Source of the DNA: Streptomyces sp. NBC_01471
GTDB taxonomy: Bacteria > Actinomycetota > Actinomycetes > Streptomycetales > Streptomycetaceae
Direction: 5' to 3'
NCBI RefSeq assembly: GCF_041438865.1
Contig: NZ_CP109450.1
Location: forward strand, 1,178,001-1,242,000
DNA length: 64,000 nt
Every line of letters begins with the position of its first letter. The stretch's first letter is position 1. The position numbers and the translations under genes were made by a program. The notes beneath the pieces are model-generated. The model did no database searches and was not told where the DNA came from. It was given only the letters and a program-made list of their open reading frames with translations. This document shows, piece after piece, positions 37,180 through 47,218 of the stretch.

Positions 37180-38735
37180 TAGGCCCAGGGGCCGAGGTCA
37201 AGAGCCTGTCCGCCGGGCATCCGGCGGGTGACGGCGAGCCGGGCGTCGGCCCCCAGCGCGGCGATCGTGAGACGGCCGCGGCCGTCCCGGACGACGGCGG
37301 GCGGCACCAGACACCACTGCTCCGTACCCGACCACCACACACCGGAATCGGGCCGTCCGTCAACGTGGAAACCGACCAGGCAGTGCCCGTACGGATCGGT
37401 GGTGACCAGCACGGTGCAGGCCCAGCCGCCGATGTCGACTCCGGTCGCCCCGGTGACCCTCCCCATCGCCTCGGAGCTGAGAAGCGCCACGGGGCCCGGG
37501 GCGTTCCACTGCCACTGGCAGAGCTCGCCGGTCCCCGCGTACCGGTAGCGCAGTGCGCCGCTCTCGGGCGCGGGCGCCAGGCTGTCCGCGGCGGCGTGGA
37601 CGCCTGGGCCGGTGTCCTCGGCCCAGGCGCCGTCGCGCCCCGTCCTGCTCCAGCGCGCCGTCCCGGGGACGTCCCGCAGGCGGGCGAACAGCTCCACCCT
37701 GCCGTCCGGCACGCGGAGGGCCACCAGCTCGTCCGCGGTCCTGGTGCCGCGCAGATGCTGCCAGGACGACCACGATCCGTTGGACTTCTCGTGGCGGGTG
37801 TTCACCGTGTGCTCGTCGTTGCGGAGGAAGACATGGAGCGTTCCGTCGTCGTCGAACGCGGCCACGGGGAAGCCGACATGGCGGCCCCGCTCCGGTTCGG
37901 CGCGGTGCGGATTGCCCAGCGAGTGCCACGGCCCGGCCGGGCGCCCCGTCTGGTACTGCGTCGCGCACACGACGTCCACGGTGACCGCGCCGCCGGGGCC
38001 CTCGGTACGCCGCAGACCGATGAGCCGTACGTAGCCGTCCGGCCCCTGGACCACGGTCAGGCCGGGCAACAGGCCTGGCGCGTCCAGCCGTTCGGGTCCG
38101 GACCAGCGGCCGGCCACGCTCTCGGTCCAGCGGAGCACCGCCCCGGCCGTCGGCAGATAGGCGGAGAGGCGGCCGTCGTTCCCCCTGATCAGCCAGGTGC
38201 CGGGCAGCGCGTACCGGGGGCGCAGGCCCGTGCCGGTAGCGTCGGTGAGCGCCGGGTCACGGCAGTCGACGAGGAGCGGCTGCCCGCTCTCGCGCTGGTA
38301 GGCGTCGGCGGCCCGGAGAGCGGCGGACGCGGCAGCGGTACGGCGCCGCTCGGCACCGGGGTCGGCTGCGGGACCCCCGGAGGGTGCGTCGGGCCCCGTG
38401 GTGATGACCAGCGCCGGTCGCAGGGTGCGGAGTTCGGCCAGGACGGCCTGCGCGGCGTCGTCGCGCGACGCGAGGACGCGCGGCTCGCCCCGGACCCGGC
38501 GGCCCTGCCGTGCGGAGTCGGACGCGGCCCGCTCGAACGCCTGCCGCTCCTGCGGTCCGCCGCTCTCCAGGCAGACCACGGTGACCTCGCCCGGCCCGCC
38601 CGCGCCCGCGAGCAGGACGGCCGCTTCGGCGGGCGTGGCCGCTACGAGCAGGGCGGCGCCCGCCTCCCGCCGGGCTCCGGCCTGCGGTTCACGCCGCCCG
38701 TACGCCTCGGCACGGGGTCCCGTTGATGCCACCAT
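37179..38735 (-). CDS. Protein with degenerate PIG-L-like domain and C-terminal beta-propeller
   Basis: 518 residues from the ATG at 38735. Residues about 22-165 follow the order of a PIG-L/LmbE deacetylase (AALLVAATPAEAAVLLAGAG, VTVVCLESGG, LRPALVITTGPDAP), but the zinc motif AHPDD reads ATPAE and no HxxH pair follows, so it is probably inactive. Residues 185-518 are a strand-rich propeller: LRWTESVAGRWSGPERLDA, ATQYQTGRPAGPWHSLGNP, DDDGTLHVFLRNDEHTVNTR. It is paralogous to the protein at 40068-41114. No signal peptide is seen. The PIG-L reading is inference and needs a structural comparison. Confidence 0.72.
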   Translation of the reverse strand: MVASTGPRAEAYGRREPQAGARREAGAALLVAATPAEAAVLLAGAGGPGEVTVVCLESGGPQERQAFERAASDSARQGRRVRGEPRVLASRDDAAQAVLAELRTLRPALVITTGPDAPSGGPAADPGAERRRTAAASAALRAADAYQRESGQPLLVDCRDPALTDATGTGLRPRYALPGTWLIRGNDGRLSAYLPTAGAVLRWTESVAGRWSGPERLDAPGLLPGLTVVQGPDGYVRLIGLRRTEGPGGAVTVDVVCATQYQTGRPAGPWHSLGNPHRAEPERGRHVGFPVAAFDDDGTLHVFLRNDEHTVNTRHEKSNGSWSSWQHLRGTRTADELVALRVPDGRVELFARLRDVPGTARWSRTGRDGAWAEDTGPGVHAAADSLAPAPESGALRYRYAGTGELCQWQWNAPGPVALLSSEAMGRVTGATGVDIGGWACTVLVTTDPYGHCLVGFHVDGRPDSGVWWSGTEQWCLVPPAVVRDGRGRLTIAALGADARLAVTRRMPGGQALDLGPWA

Positions 38736-38800
38736 CGCGCTGTCGCTCCCTTCCGCCGCGGAGCCCGCGGTTCCCGCCTTGTGCCGCACACCAGCACGAT

Positions 38801-38822
38801 AGACGCACACAAGACGCACACA
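38801..38822. repeat. Exact 11-bp tandem repeat in the divergent promoter region
   Basis: AGACGCACACA occurs twice without a gap, between the PIG-L-like gene and the LCP gene. It may be binding-site duplication or replication slippage. The bases just after it (CAATTGCCTATATGC) are the most AT-rich of the region and may carry the LCP promoter. Confidence 0.55.
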
Positions 38823-38977
38823 ATTGCCTATATGCTCTGGTGCCAATCCAAACCGGCGGCAACGACGCCCCCCTTTTTTCCGCGCTGTCGCACTCGACCG
38901 ACCGCCAGTCCCCCCATGCCAGGCGCGGTCGTCACTCCGCACGAAGCCGATTACCGGGATCAGAGGACAACTACGGC

Positions 38978-40039
38978 ATGACTCAGGCCACCACCACCCC
39001 GCCCCACTCGCGCAAGGCCCCCCGGCAGCGCCGTCGCGGGCTCCGCATCGTTCTGCTCGTACTCCTGGTGCTGCTGCTCGCCGCGGGCGGAACCGCATGG
39101 TGGCTGTACAGCAACCTGAACGGCAACATCAAGGGCGTCGACATCAACAAGTCGCTCGGCAGCGACCGTCCGGAGAAGCTGCCGACCGCGGGACAGAACC
39201 TGCTGGTCCTCGGGTCCGACTCACGCTCCGGGGAGAACGGGAAGATAGCGGGCGGCGACGTCAGCGGCGCCCGCTCCGACACCGCGCTGGTGATCCATGT
39301 GCCCGAGGGGCGCAGCAGGGCGACCGCAGTCAGCATCCCCCGCGACACCCTCGTGACCCGCCCCGAGTGCGCCAAGTCGGACGGCTCGTCGGTGCCGTCC
39401 GCGAACCGGGTCATGTTCAACTCCGTCTACTCGCAGGTCGGTCCGGCCTGTGTGGTGAAGACCGTGGAGCAGATGTCCCACGTACGGATCGACCACTACA
39501 TGGAGGTCGACTTCGCCGGGTTCAAGGGCCTTGTGGACGCGATAGGCGGCGTGACCGTAGATGTCCCGCAGGACATTCACGACGGCGCCAGCGGCCTCAA
39601 CCTCAAGGCGGGCCCGCAGAAGCTGAACGGCACCCAGTCGCTGGAGTTCGTACGGACCAGGCACGGCATTGGCGACGGCAGCGACTTGGGCCGGATCGGG
39701 CTCCAGCAGCAGTTCCTGCTGGACCTCCTGAGCGAGGTGCAGAAGCAGGACATGCTGAGCAGCCCCACCAAGACGTACAAGATCGCCCGCTCCGCGACCA
39801 AGTCGCTGACCACCGACTCCGATCTGGCGTCGCTGACCAAGCTGGCGGAGTTCGCCCGCAGCATGAAGGGCGTCAACCCGGACACCATGGAGACGATCAT
39901 GCTCCCGGTGGCGTACGACAAGGTCGACCCCAACCGGGTGGTGGCGGCCGAGCCGCAGGCCACCCAGTTGTGGAAGGCCATCCGCACGGACTCCGAGGTC
40001 CCCGCGTCGGCCAAGAAGTCCCCGGCACACGGCGGTTGA
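38978..40039 (+). CDS. LytR-CpsA-Psr (LCP) family cell-wall glycopolymer ligase
   Basis: 353 residues from the ATG at 38978. A basic N-terminus (RKAPRQRRRGLR) precedes one membrane anchor (IVLLVLLVLLLAAGGTAWWL). The LCP domain (about 70-245) has LLVLGSDSRSGENG, SDTALVIHVPEG, AVSIPRDTLV and the phosphate-binding RTRHGIGDGSDLGRIGLQQQ. LCP proteins move undecaprenyl-linked teichoic acid or other polymers onto peptidoglycan, which fits the adjacent glycerophosphotransferase and GT genes. Confidence 0.95.
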   Translation: MTQATTTPPHSRKAPRQRRRGLRIVLLVLLVLLLAAGGTAWWLYSNLNGNIKGVDINKSLGSDRPEKLPTAGQNLLVLGSDSRSGENGKIAGGDVSGARSDTALVIHVPEGRSRATAVSIPRDTLVTRPECAKSDGSSVPSANRVMFNSVYSQVGPACVVKTVEQMSHVRIDHYMEVDFAGFKGLVDAIGGVTVDVPQDIHDGASGLNLKAGPQKLNGTQSLEFVRTRHGIGDGSDLGRIGLQQQFLLDLLSEVQKQDMLSSPTKTYKIARSATKSLTTDSDLASLTKLAEFARSMKGVNPDTMETIMLPVAYDKVDPNRVVAAEPQATQLWKAIRTDSEVPASAKKSPAHGG

Positions 40040-40067
40040 CCGGCCCGGCCCGGACCCGGCCCGATGT

Positions 40068-41114
40068 TCAGGCCCGGGTCCAGGCCGCCAGTGCGAGGCC
40101 CGGTTCCGCCTTCTGCCGGGCCACCCGCAGGGTGCCGTCCTCGGCGATGGCCGCGAGCACCACCCGCCCCGCCGCGTCCACGGCCAGCGCGGGCGCGCCG
40201 AGTGAGGGCTCGCCGGTCTCCGTCCACCACAGGCCGTCCGCCTCACCCTCGGTGGGGCAGGCGGCGATGGCCGGGCGGCCGCTCCTGGCGCGGTGGGCGA
40301 CGACCGTGCAGTCGTAACCCTCTATGGAGGTGCGCAGCGCCGCCACCGGACCGCCGTCCGGCATGCCGCCCAGCACCAGGGTGCCGGTGCCCGTGCGGTG
40401 CGCGGTCACCCCGTCGCCGCCCGGGGCGCAGCCGTAGTACGTGACACGGCCGTCCGCGGTGCACAGGCCGGTGACGGATCCGGCGGCGGCCGTGGCGGTG
40501 AACGGTTCCGCTTCGGTGAGGTCGCCGCCGGGCTCGCCCTGGCACCAGCGCGACAACTGCTTCTCGGAGGGGGCCAGCAGCTCGACCCGGTCGCCGACCG
40601 CGACCGCCGCCGGCATCGCGTCGAGGAGGTGACGGCCCTTCAGGTCCTTCCACCCCTCCCACTTGCCGGACTTGCCCTGCCTGCGCATGCTGACGCCGCC
40701 GCCCGCGTTCCGTACGAAGACGTGGACCCGGCCGTCGGCGCCGACCGCGGCCGCCGGGGCCCCGACCTTGCGTGCCCGGTCCTCGTCCTTGTACGGGTTG
40801 CCGAGTGAGTGCCAGGGGCCGAAGGGCCGGCCTGTCTGGTACTGCGTCGTATGCGTCAGCTCGACGCCCCGGGCGGTGGTGCGCCGGGTGACCAGATGGA
40901 TATAGGAGTCGGGGCCCTGGGCCAGGGTGGCGTGAGTGAGACCGGGGGCCTCGATGAACTGCGGCCCCGTCCAGTCGGGCCCGCCGGGCCGCTGTTCGGT
41001 CCAGCGGAGCAGACCGCCGTCCGCCGGGGCGTACGCGCTGAGGCCGGCGTCCTTGCCCCGCAGCAGCCAGCAGCTCGTGGCCGGGCCTGCGGCCTGTGCG
41101 GAACGCGACGACAT
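40068..41114 (-). CDS. Beta-propeller protein, paralog of 37179-38735 C-terminal part
   Basis: 348 residues from the ATG at 41114. It consists only of the propeller: LRWTEQRPGGPDWTGPQFIE, TQYQTGRPFGPWHSLGNPYK, ADGRVHVFVRNAGGGVSMRR and more degenerate repeats to the end. TQYQTGRPxGPWHSLGNP is shared almost exactly with the protein across the LCP gene. No signal peptide is seen. It could be a carbohydrate-binding (PLL-lectin-like) scaffold; its function is unknown. It is convergent with the LCP gene, 28 bp apart. Confidence 0.75.
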   Translation of the reverse strand: MSSRSAQAAGPATSCWLLRGKDAGLSAYAPADGGLLRWTEQRPGGPDWTGPQFIEAPGLTHATLAQGPDSYIHLVTRRTTARGVELTHTTQYQTGRPFGPWHSLGNPYKDEDRARKVGAPAAAVGADGRVHVFVRNAGGGVSMRRQGKSGKWEGWKDLKGRHLLDAMPAAVAVGDRVELLAPSEKQLSRWCQGEPGGDLTEAEPFTATAAAGSVTGLCTADGRVTYYGCAPGGDGVTAHRTGTGTLVLGGMPDGGPVAALRTSIEGYDCTVVAHRARSGRPAIAACPTEGEADGLWWTETGEPSLGAPALAVDAAGRVVLAAIAEDGTLRVARQKAEPGLALAAWTRA

Positions 41115-41188
41115 GGCTGGCTGCCAGCCTTCCCTCAACCGGTCATACGGTACCGCTGAGAATAACATTCCGGCTGGTGGGAGCGGTG

Positions 41189-41217
41189 GGTGCCCGGGCC
41201 GGCGAGGCCCGGGCACC
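41189..41217 (-). terminator. Terminator of amino-acid permease gene
   Basis: GGTGCCCGGGCC pairs perfectly with GGCCCGGGCACC over a 5-base loop, 8 bp beyond the permease stop. Confidence 0.85.
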
Positions 41218-41224
41218 GGCCCGG

Positions 41225-42700
41225 TTACTGCTCCGCGCGCTCGGCCATCCGGCTGTGCTTGCGCCCGTACCAGACGTACACGACGCCGCCGATGACCATC
41301 CAGATGCCGAACCTGATCCAGGTCTCGGCCGGCAGGTTCAGCATCAGCCAGAACGAGGCCAGCGCCGAGACGACCGGCACCAGCGGGACGAGCGGGGTCC
41401 GGAAGGCGCGCGGGAGATCCGGGCGCTTCCGGCGCAGGATGATGACTCCGACGGCCACCAGGATGAACGCGAACAGCGTCCCGATGTTGACCAGTTCGGC
41501 CAGTTCGCTGATCGAGGTGAAGCCCGCCACCAGTGCCACGATCAGACCGAGCAGGATCGTGGAGCGGTAGGGAGTACCGAACTTGGGGTGCACCCGCGAG
41601 AAGACCTTGGGCAGCAGCCCGTCGCGGCTCATGGCGAAGAAGACCCGGCTCTGGCCGAGCAGCAGGATCATACAGACGGAGGTGAGGCCGACGGCCGCGC
41701 CGAAGCTGATCACGCCCGCCCAGAAGGGGTGTCCGACCGACTTGAACGCGTCGGCGAGCGGGGCGTCCGTGGACAGCTGGGTGTACTTCTGCATCCCGGT
41801 GACGACGATCGAGACCGCCACGTACAGCACGGTGCAGATCGCCAGCGAGCCGAGGATGCCGCGCGGCACGTCGCGCTGCGGGTTGCGGGTCTCCTCGGCC
41901 GCCGTGGCGACGATGTCGAAGCCGATGAAGGCGAAGAACACGACGGCGGCCGCGGTGAAGATACCCATCACACCGAAGGAGCCGGGCGTGAACCCGAAGA
42001 GCTGGACGAGCGGGGCGCTGAGGCTGCTGCTGCCCGAGCCCTGCACCTTGTGCGGGATGAAGGGGTGGTAGTTCGATCCGGTGATGTAGAACGCGCCCAC
42101 GATGATCACCAGCAGGACGACGGTGACCTTCACCGCCACGATGACCGTCGTCACGCGCGAGGAGAGCTTCATCCCCAGCACCAGGATCCCGGTCAGCACC
42201 AGGACCAGGACGGCAGCCAGCAGGTCGAAGCCGAACTTGCCGTTCTGCGTCCCGGAGAGGGCCTGCGGCATGCCGATCCCGGCCGTGTCCATCAGCGAAC
42301 GCACGTACCCGGACCAGCCGACCGCCACCACCGCACAGCCCAGGGCGAGTTCGAGGATGAGGTCCCAGCCGATGATCCAGGCCGGCAGCTCGCCGAGTGA
42401 CGCGTACGAGAAGGTGTAGGCGGAGCCGGCGACGGGCACCGTCGACGCGAACTCGGCGTAGCAGAGCGCCGCGAGGGCGCAGACGACACCGGCCACCACG
42501 AAGGCCAGGGCCACGGAAGGACCGGCGGTCTGCTTGGCGATCAGACCGGTCAGGACGAAGATCCCGGTACCGATGACGACCCCGATACCGAAGACCGTCA
42601 GATCCAGTGAGGACAGGGATTTCTTGAGTGCGTGCTCCGGTTCCTCCGTGTCCCGAATCGACTGCTCCACGGATTTCGTCCGGAAGAGACTGCTGCTCAC
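41225..42700 (-). CDS. APC-superfamily amino acid permease (cationic amino acid transporter-like)
   Basis: 491 residues from the GTG at 42700 with GGAGG 7 bases upstream. About 12 membrane segments; the first shows the APC unwound-helix motif FGIGVVIGTGIFVLTGLIA. Other marks are VPVAGSAYTFSYASLGELPA and FFAFIGFDIVATAAEETRNP, typical of the CAT/YfnA group. It takes up amino acids; the substrate cannot be read from sequence. It lies downstream of dxs on the same strand, but a hairpin separates them. Confidence 0.92.
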   Translation of the reverse strand: MSSSLFRTKSVEQSIRDTEEPEHALKKSLSSLDLTVFGIGVVIGTGIFVLTGLIAKQTAGPSVALAFVVAGVVCALAALCYAEFASTVPVAGSAYTFSYASLGELPAWIIGWDLILELALGCAVVAVGWSGYVRSLMDTAGIGMPQALSGTQNGKFGFDLLAAVLVLVLTGILVLGMKLSSRVTTVIVAVKVTVVLLVIIVGAFYITGSNYHPFIPHKVQGSGSSSLSAPLVQLFGFTPGSFGVMGIFTAAAVVFFAFIGFDIVATAAEETRNPQRDVPRGILGSLAICTVLYVAVSIVVTGMQKYTQLSTDAPLADAFKSVGHPFWAGVISFGAAVGLTSVCMILLLGQSRVFFAMSRDGLLPKVFSRVHPKFGTPYRSTILLGLIVALVAGFTSISELAELVNIGTLFAFILVAVGVIILRRKRPDLPRAFRTPLVPLVPVVSALASFWLMLNLPAETWIRFGIWMVIGGVVYVWYGRKHSRMAERAEQ

Positions 42701-42786
42701 GGGTATACCTCCACGCTTGTAGTCCTCGCCATGATTGGAGCGCGGGAGCCCCATGTATACCCCTCGGCGAGGACCTTTCACACGAA

Positions 42787-42826
42787 TGAGCCGACGGGAC
42801 CACCCGTACAGGTAGGCCCATCGGCT
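42787..42826 (-). terminator. Hairpin near dxs 3' end / permease upstream region
   Basis: GAGCCGACGGG (42787-42797) pairs with CCCATCGGCTC (42816-42826; one G-U) over 18 bases, about 40 bp past the dxs stop on the minus strand. Confidence 0.6.
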
Positions 42827-42865
42827 CGTCCGGTGCCGCGCGGCCGCGCGCGGGCGTGGTGCGGG

Positions 42866-44788
42866 TCAGTCGCGGGCGGGCTCCGCCGACGCGGCCGACG
42901 GGCTCTCGTACCGGCCGTCGATCTTCGCCACCAGGCCGGTGACCTGGCGTGCGATGTCCGGGGCGGTCAGCCCGATCTCGGCCATGACCTGCTTGCGCGA
43001 CGCGTGGTCGAGGAAGCGCGGCGGGATTCCGAAGTCCCGCAGCGGTACGTCGACCCCGGCGTCGCGCAGTGCCTGGGCGACCGCCGAACCGACGCCCCCC
43101 GCACGGCTGTTGTCCTCGACGGTGACGACCACCCGGTGCTGCTCGGCGAGCGGGGCGAGCGCCTCGTCGACGGGCTTGACCCAGCGCGGGTCGACCACGG
43201 TGGTGGAGATGCCCTGCTTGTTGAGCAACTCGGCGATCTCCAGGCACATCGGGGCGAGCGCGCCGACGGAGACGAGCAGGACGTCCGGCGTGCCGGTGCC
43301 CGCCTCGCGCAGCACGTCCATCCCGCCGACCCGGCCCACGGCGGGGACGGCGGGGCCGACCACGCCCTTCGAGTAGCGCACGACGGTCGGCGCGTCCTCC
43401 ACCTGGACGGCCTCACGCAGCTGGGCGCGCACCTGCTCGGCGTCGCGCGGAGCGGCGATACGCAGCGTCGGGACGCACTGGAGAATGGACATGTCCCACA
43501 TGCCGTTGTGCGAGGCGCCGTCGTCGCCGGTGACCCCGGCCCGGTCCAGTACGAAGGTGACACCGCACTTGTGCAGGGCCACATCCATCAGGAGCTGGTC
43601 GAAGGCGCGGTTGAGGAAGGTCGCGTAGACCGCGAAGACGGGGTGCAGCCCGCCCGTCGCGAGACCGGCGGCGGAGACCGCGGCGTGCTGCTCGGCGATC
43701 CCGACGTCGTACACCCGGCCGGGGAACTCCTTCGCGAACTTGGTCAGGCCGACCGGCTGGAGCATGGCCGCCGTGATGGCGACGATGTCCTCGCGCTCCC
43801 GGCCGAGCTTGACCATCTCGTCGCCGAAGACCGAGGTCCAGCTGGCTGCGGCGGCCTTGATCGGCAGGCCGGTGTCCGGGTGGATGGGGCCGATGCCGTG
43901 GAAGTGGTCGGCCTCGTCCTGCTCGGCGGGCTGGTAGCCGCGGCCCTTCTCGGTGAGGCAGTGCACGATGACGGGTCCGCCGAAGCCCTTGGCGCGCTCC
44001 AGGGCGGACTCCAGGGCCTCGATGTCGTGGCCGTCGATCGGGCCGACGTACTTCAGGCCGAGGTCCTCGAACATGCCCTGCGGGGCGATGAAGTCCTTGA
44101 GGCCCTTCTTCGCGCCGTGCAGGGTCTCGTACAGCGGCTTGCCGACGACCGGCGTACGCCCCAGGAGGTCCTTGCCGCGGGCCAGGAAACGCTCGTAACC
44201 GTCGGTCGTGCGGAGTGTGGCGAGGTGGTTGGCCATCCCGCCGATGGTCGGCGCGTAGGAGCGCTCGTTGTCGTTCACGACGATCACGAGCGGGCGGTCC
44301 TTGGCGTCGGCGATGTTGTTCAGCGCCTCCCAGGCCATCCCGCCGGTGAGCGCGCCGTCACCGATCACGGCGACGACGTGGTCGTCCTTCTTGAGTACCT
44401 GATTGGCCTTGGCGAGGCCGTCGGCCCAGCCCAGCACCGTCGAGGCGTGCGAGTTCTCGATGACGTCGTGGTCGGACTCGGCGCGCGACGGGTAGCCCGA
44501 GAGGCCCCCCTTGGTCCGCAGCATCCCGAAGTCCTGGCGGCCGGTGAGGAGCTTGTGCACGTAGCTCTGGTGACCGGTGTCGAAGAGCACCCGGTCCTTC
44601 GGTGAGTCGAAGACGCGGTGCAGGGCGATGGTCAGCTCGACGACACCCAGATTCGGGCCGAGATGGCCACCGGTCTTGGACACGGCGTCGACGAGGAAGG
44701 TCCGGATCTCCCCCGCCAGCTGTTCCAGCTGCTCCGGGCCCAGCCTGTCCAGATCGCGCGGTCCCCTGATGCGGGTCAGCAGCGGCAC
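42866..44788 (-). CDS. dxs: 1-deoxy-D-xylulose-5-phosphate synthase
   Basis: 640 residues from the GTG at 44788 behind AAGGAGG. Transketolase-fold enzyme joining pyruvate and glyceraldehyde-3-phosphate for the MEP isoprenoid pathway. Visible features: [20 protein letters not shown], the ThDP motif [35 protein letters not shown] and [15 protein letters not shown]. It stands alone among transport genes; no other MEP gene is near. Confidence 0.96.
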   Translation of the reverse strand: MPLLTRIRGPRDLDRLGPEQLEQLAGEIRTFLVDAVSKTGGHLGPNLGVVELTIALHRVFDSPKDRVLFDTGHQSYVHKLLTGRQDFGMLRTKGGLSGYPSRAESDHDVIENSHASTVLGWADGLAKANQVLKKDDHVVAVIGDGALTGGMAWEALNNIADAKDRPLVIVVNDNERSYAPTIGGMANHLATLRTTDGYERFLARGKDLLGRTPVVGKPLYETLHGAKKGLKDFIAPQGMFEDLGLKYVGPIDGHDIEALESALERAKGFGGPVIVHCLTEKGRGYQPAEQDEADHFHGIGPIHPDTGLPIKAAAASWTSVFGDEMVKLGREREDIVAITAAMLQPVGLTKFAKEFPGRVYDVGIAEQHAAVSAAGLATGGLHPVFAVYATFLNRAFDQLLMDVALHKCGVTFVLDRAGVTGDDGASHNGMWDMSILQCVPTLRIAAPRDAEQVRAQLREAVQVEDAPTVVRYSKGVVGPAVPAVGRVGGMDVLREAGTGTPDVLLVSVGALAPMCLEIAELLNKQGISTTVVDPRWVKPVDEALAPLAEQHRVVVTVEDNSRAGGVGSAVAQALRDAGVDVPLRDFGIPPRFLDHASRKQVMAEIGLTAPDIARQVTGLVAKIDGRYESPSAASAEPARD

Positions 44789-44976
44789 CCGTGCCTCCTT
44801 GCGTTCGAACTGTGATCGAGCTTTGCCGGGTCTGTCGAGTCTAATGTTCCATCCGGGACGATCGTCATCGGGCGGTGCGTCGTACGTCACCCGTTCGGCG
44901 TACCCGGGACGCACGGGAGCCCGGCGCGGGAGTCTCCCGGCCGGGCGTCCGATGTGCGGTTCCTGACCGCGCGTGG

Positions 44977-46272
44977 TCAGGCGCGGCCCGCGGACTTCTG
45001 GGTCTTGCGGGTCACGGCGTCGATCACGACCGTGGCGAGCAGGACACCACCGGTGATCATGTACTGGATGGGCGAGGCGATGCCCTGCAGCGACAGGCCG
45101 TACTGGATCGAGACGATCACGAGTACGCCGAGCAGCGCGTTCCAGGTGCGGCCGCGGCCGCCGAAGAGGCTGGTGCCGCCGATGACGGCCGCCGCGATGG
45201 CGTTCATCAGCAGGTCACCGCTGCCTGCGCCCTGGTTGGCGGTGGCGATCTTGGAGGCCAGGAACAGGCCGCCGACGGCGGCGAACGTACCGGCGACGGA
45301 GAAGACGGAGACCCGGATCAGCGTGACGTTGATACCGGCCCTGCGGGACGCCTCGACACTGCCGCCGAGCGCGAAGACCTTACGGCCGTACGTGGTGCGG
45401 CGGAGCAGGAAGTCCGTGCCGACCAGCACCACCAGGAAGATCAGGACCGCGAGCGGCAGACCCTTGTACTGGTTGTACATGTACGCGACGGCGAAGCCCA
45501 CGACCGCCAGCACGGCGGTGCGCAGCACGATCTCGCTGAGCGGCCGGGAGGGCACACCCGCGGCCTCACGGCGCCGGGCGTCGAGGAACGAGGTGAGGAA
45601 GAAGACCACCACACCGAGCAGGGCGAAGCCATAGGCCACCGCGACATCGGAGAAGTAGTAGCCGGTGATGTTGGCGATCGGACCGTCGTCCGGCAGGTTG
45701 ATCGTTCCGTTGTCGCCGAGGATCTGGAGCATGAAGCCGTTCCAGAACAGCAGACCGGCCAGGGTCACGGCGAACGCCGGAACACCGATGCGGGCGAAGA
45801 AGAACCCGTGGATCGCGCCGGCGACCGTACCGGTGAGGATCGAGAGCACCAGGGCCAGCCACTGGTTCATCCCGTGTGTGACGTTCAGCACGGCGAAGGC
45901 GGCTCCGGCGACACCGCTGACCGAGCCGACCGAGAGGTCGATCTCGCCGAGCAGCAGGACGAAGACGATACCGACCGCGATCATGCCCGTACCGACCATG
46001 GTGACGGAGATGTCGGTCAGGTTGCCCGCGGTGAGGAAGCGCGAGTTCACGCTCTGGAAGATCGCGGCGATGACGATCAGGCCGACGATCACCGGGATGG
46101 AGCCGAGCTCGCCCGCGCGTATCTTGCGCCGGAACTCGGACAGGTAACCGGCGAAGCCCTGCTCGCGCACGAGCAGCCGGGGGTCGACCGCGGTCACCGC
46201 TTCGGCGGCCGGGGCCGGGGCGTCCACCACGCCGGGCGCGGCATCCGTGGCGGAGGTCTTGTCGATGCTCAC
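44977..46272 (-). CDS. xylH: Sugar ABC transporter permease (XylH-type)
   Basis: 431 residues. About 10 hydrophobic segments; [20 protein letters not shown] is the signature of ribose/xylose-type permeases (BPD_transp_2). An Ala/Pro-rich cytoplasmic N-terminus of about 40 residues precedes. It overlaps the ATPase gene by 4 bp (ATGA). With the genes at 46269 and 47219 it forms a complete sugar importer next to the ROK regulator, the arrangement of the xylFGH-rok7B7 locus as recalled from S. coelicolor. Confidence 0.94.
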   Translation of the reverse strand: MSIDKTSATDAAPGVVDAPAPAAEAVTAVDPRLLVREQGFAGYLSEFRRKIRAGELGSIPVIVGLIVIAAIFQSVNSRFLTAGNLTDISVTMVGTGMIAVGIVFVLLLGEIDLSVGSVSGVAGAAFAVLNVTHGMNQWLALVLSILTGTVAGAIHGFFFARIGVPAFAVTLAGLLFWNGFMLQILGDNGTINLPDDGPIANITGYYFSDVAVAYGFALLGVVVFFLTSFLDARRREAAGVPSRPLSEIVLRTAVLAVVGFAVAYMYNQYKGLPLAVLIFLVVLVGTDFLLRRTTYGRKVFALGGSVEASRRAGINVTLIRVSVFSVAGTFAAVGGLFLASKIATANQGAGSGDLLMNAIAAAVIGGTSLFGGRGRTWNALLGVLVIVSIQYGLSLQGIASPIQYMITGGVLLATVVIDAVTRKTQKSAGRA

Positions 46273-47048
46273 TTCTGAACCTCCACACCGCGCGACGCAC
46301 GACGGGTCACAGCGTTGTCCGTGGCGCCGGTGATGGCGGCGATGATCTCTTCCTGCGAGGTGCTCTTCACGTCGAAGACACCGTTGTTGCGGCCGAGCCT
46401 GAGCACCGCGACCTTGTCGGCCACGGCCTTGACGTCGGCCATGTTGTGGCTGATGAGCAGGACCGCGTGGCCGCGCTCACGGAGCCGCTCGACGAGGTCG
46501 AGCACCTGCGCGGTCTGCTCGACGCCGAGGGCCGCCGTCGGCTCGTCGAGGATGACGAGCTGGGGCTCACCGAGCATGGAACGTGCGATGGCCACGGTCT
46601 GGCGCTGACCGCCGGAGAGCGAGGCGATCGGGATGCGCACACTGGGGATGCGGATCGAGAGCGTGGTCAGCAACTCGCGGGAGCGGCGCTCCATCTCGAC
46701 CTCGTCGAGGATGCCGCGCTTGCGCAGCTCCCGGCCGAGGTAGAGGTTGCCGACGACATCGATGTTGTCGCAGAGCGAGAGGTCCTGGTACACCGTCGCG
46801 ATGCCCAGGTTCTGCGCGTCGTGCGGCTTGTTGATCTGTACTGCCTTGCCTTCCCACTCGATGACACCGTCATCGATGGGGTGCACGCCTGCGATCGTTT
46901 TGACCAGCGTGGACTTTCCGGCTCCGTTGTCGCCGACCAGGGCGAGCACTTCACCGCCGTAGGCCTCAAGCTCCACATCGGTGAGCGCCTGGACGGCACC
47001 GAATCGCTTGGAGACCCCACGCAACGCCAGCACGGGCGTAGCGGACAC
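46269..47048 (-). CDS. xylG: Sugar ABC transporter ATP-binding protein (XylG-type)
   Basis: 259 residues from the GTG at 47048 (AAGGAG 9 bases upstream); the ATG at 47057 is too close to that ribosome site. Walker A ALVGDNGAGKSTLVK, signature SLSGGQRQTVAIAR, Walker B LVILDEPTAALG and switch His ISHN are intact. It is one ATPase domain only, half the size of E. coli XylG, so it must work as a homodimer. Confidence 0.94.
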   Translation of the reverse strand: MSATPVLALRGVSKRFGAVQALTDVELEAYGGEVLALVGDNGAGKSTLVKTIAGVHPIDDGVIEWEGKAVQINKPHDAQNLGIATVYQDLSLCDNIDVVGNLYLGRELRKRGILDEVEMERRSRELLTTLSIRIPSVRIPIASLSGGQRQTVAIARSMLGEPQLVILDEPTAALGVEQTAQVLDLVERLRERGHAVLLISHNMADVKAVADKVAVLRLGRNNGVFDVKSTSQEEIIAAITGATDNAVTRRASRGVEVQK

Positions 47049-47218
47049 TTGAACCATCTCCTTCGCCGCCTGACCGGCGGGGATACCGCGCTGTCATGAG
47101 AGCGCGGTGGCTGAGCGGGGTGTACCGTCCGACGCCCCGCCCCGGTAGCGGGACAGTTGAGGGGGCGGGGCGCCGGACGGGCTTCAGTGATGCGTGATTC
47201 CCTTGCGGGGCAGGGGAA

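Noticed and set aside
46269..47057. XylG start at the ATG at 47057
   Set aside because: AAGGAG directly abuts that ATG; the GTG at 47048 has proper spacing.
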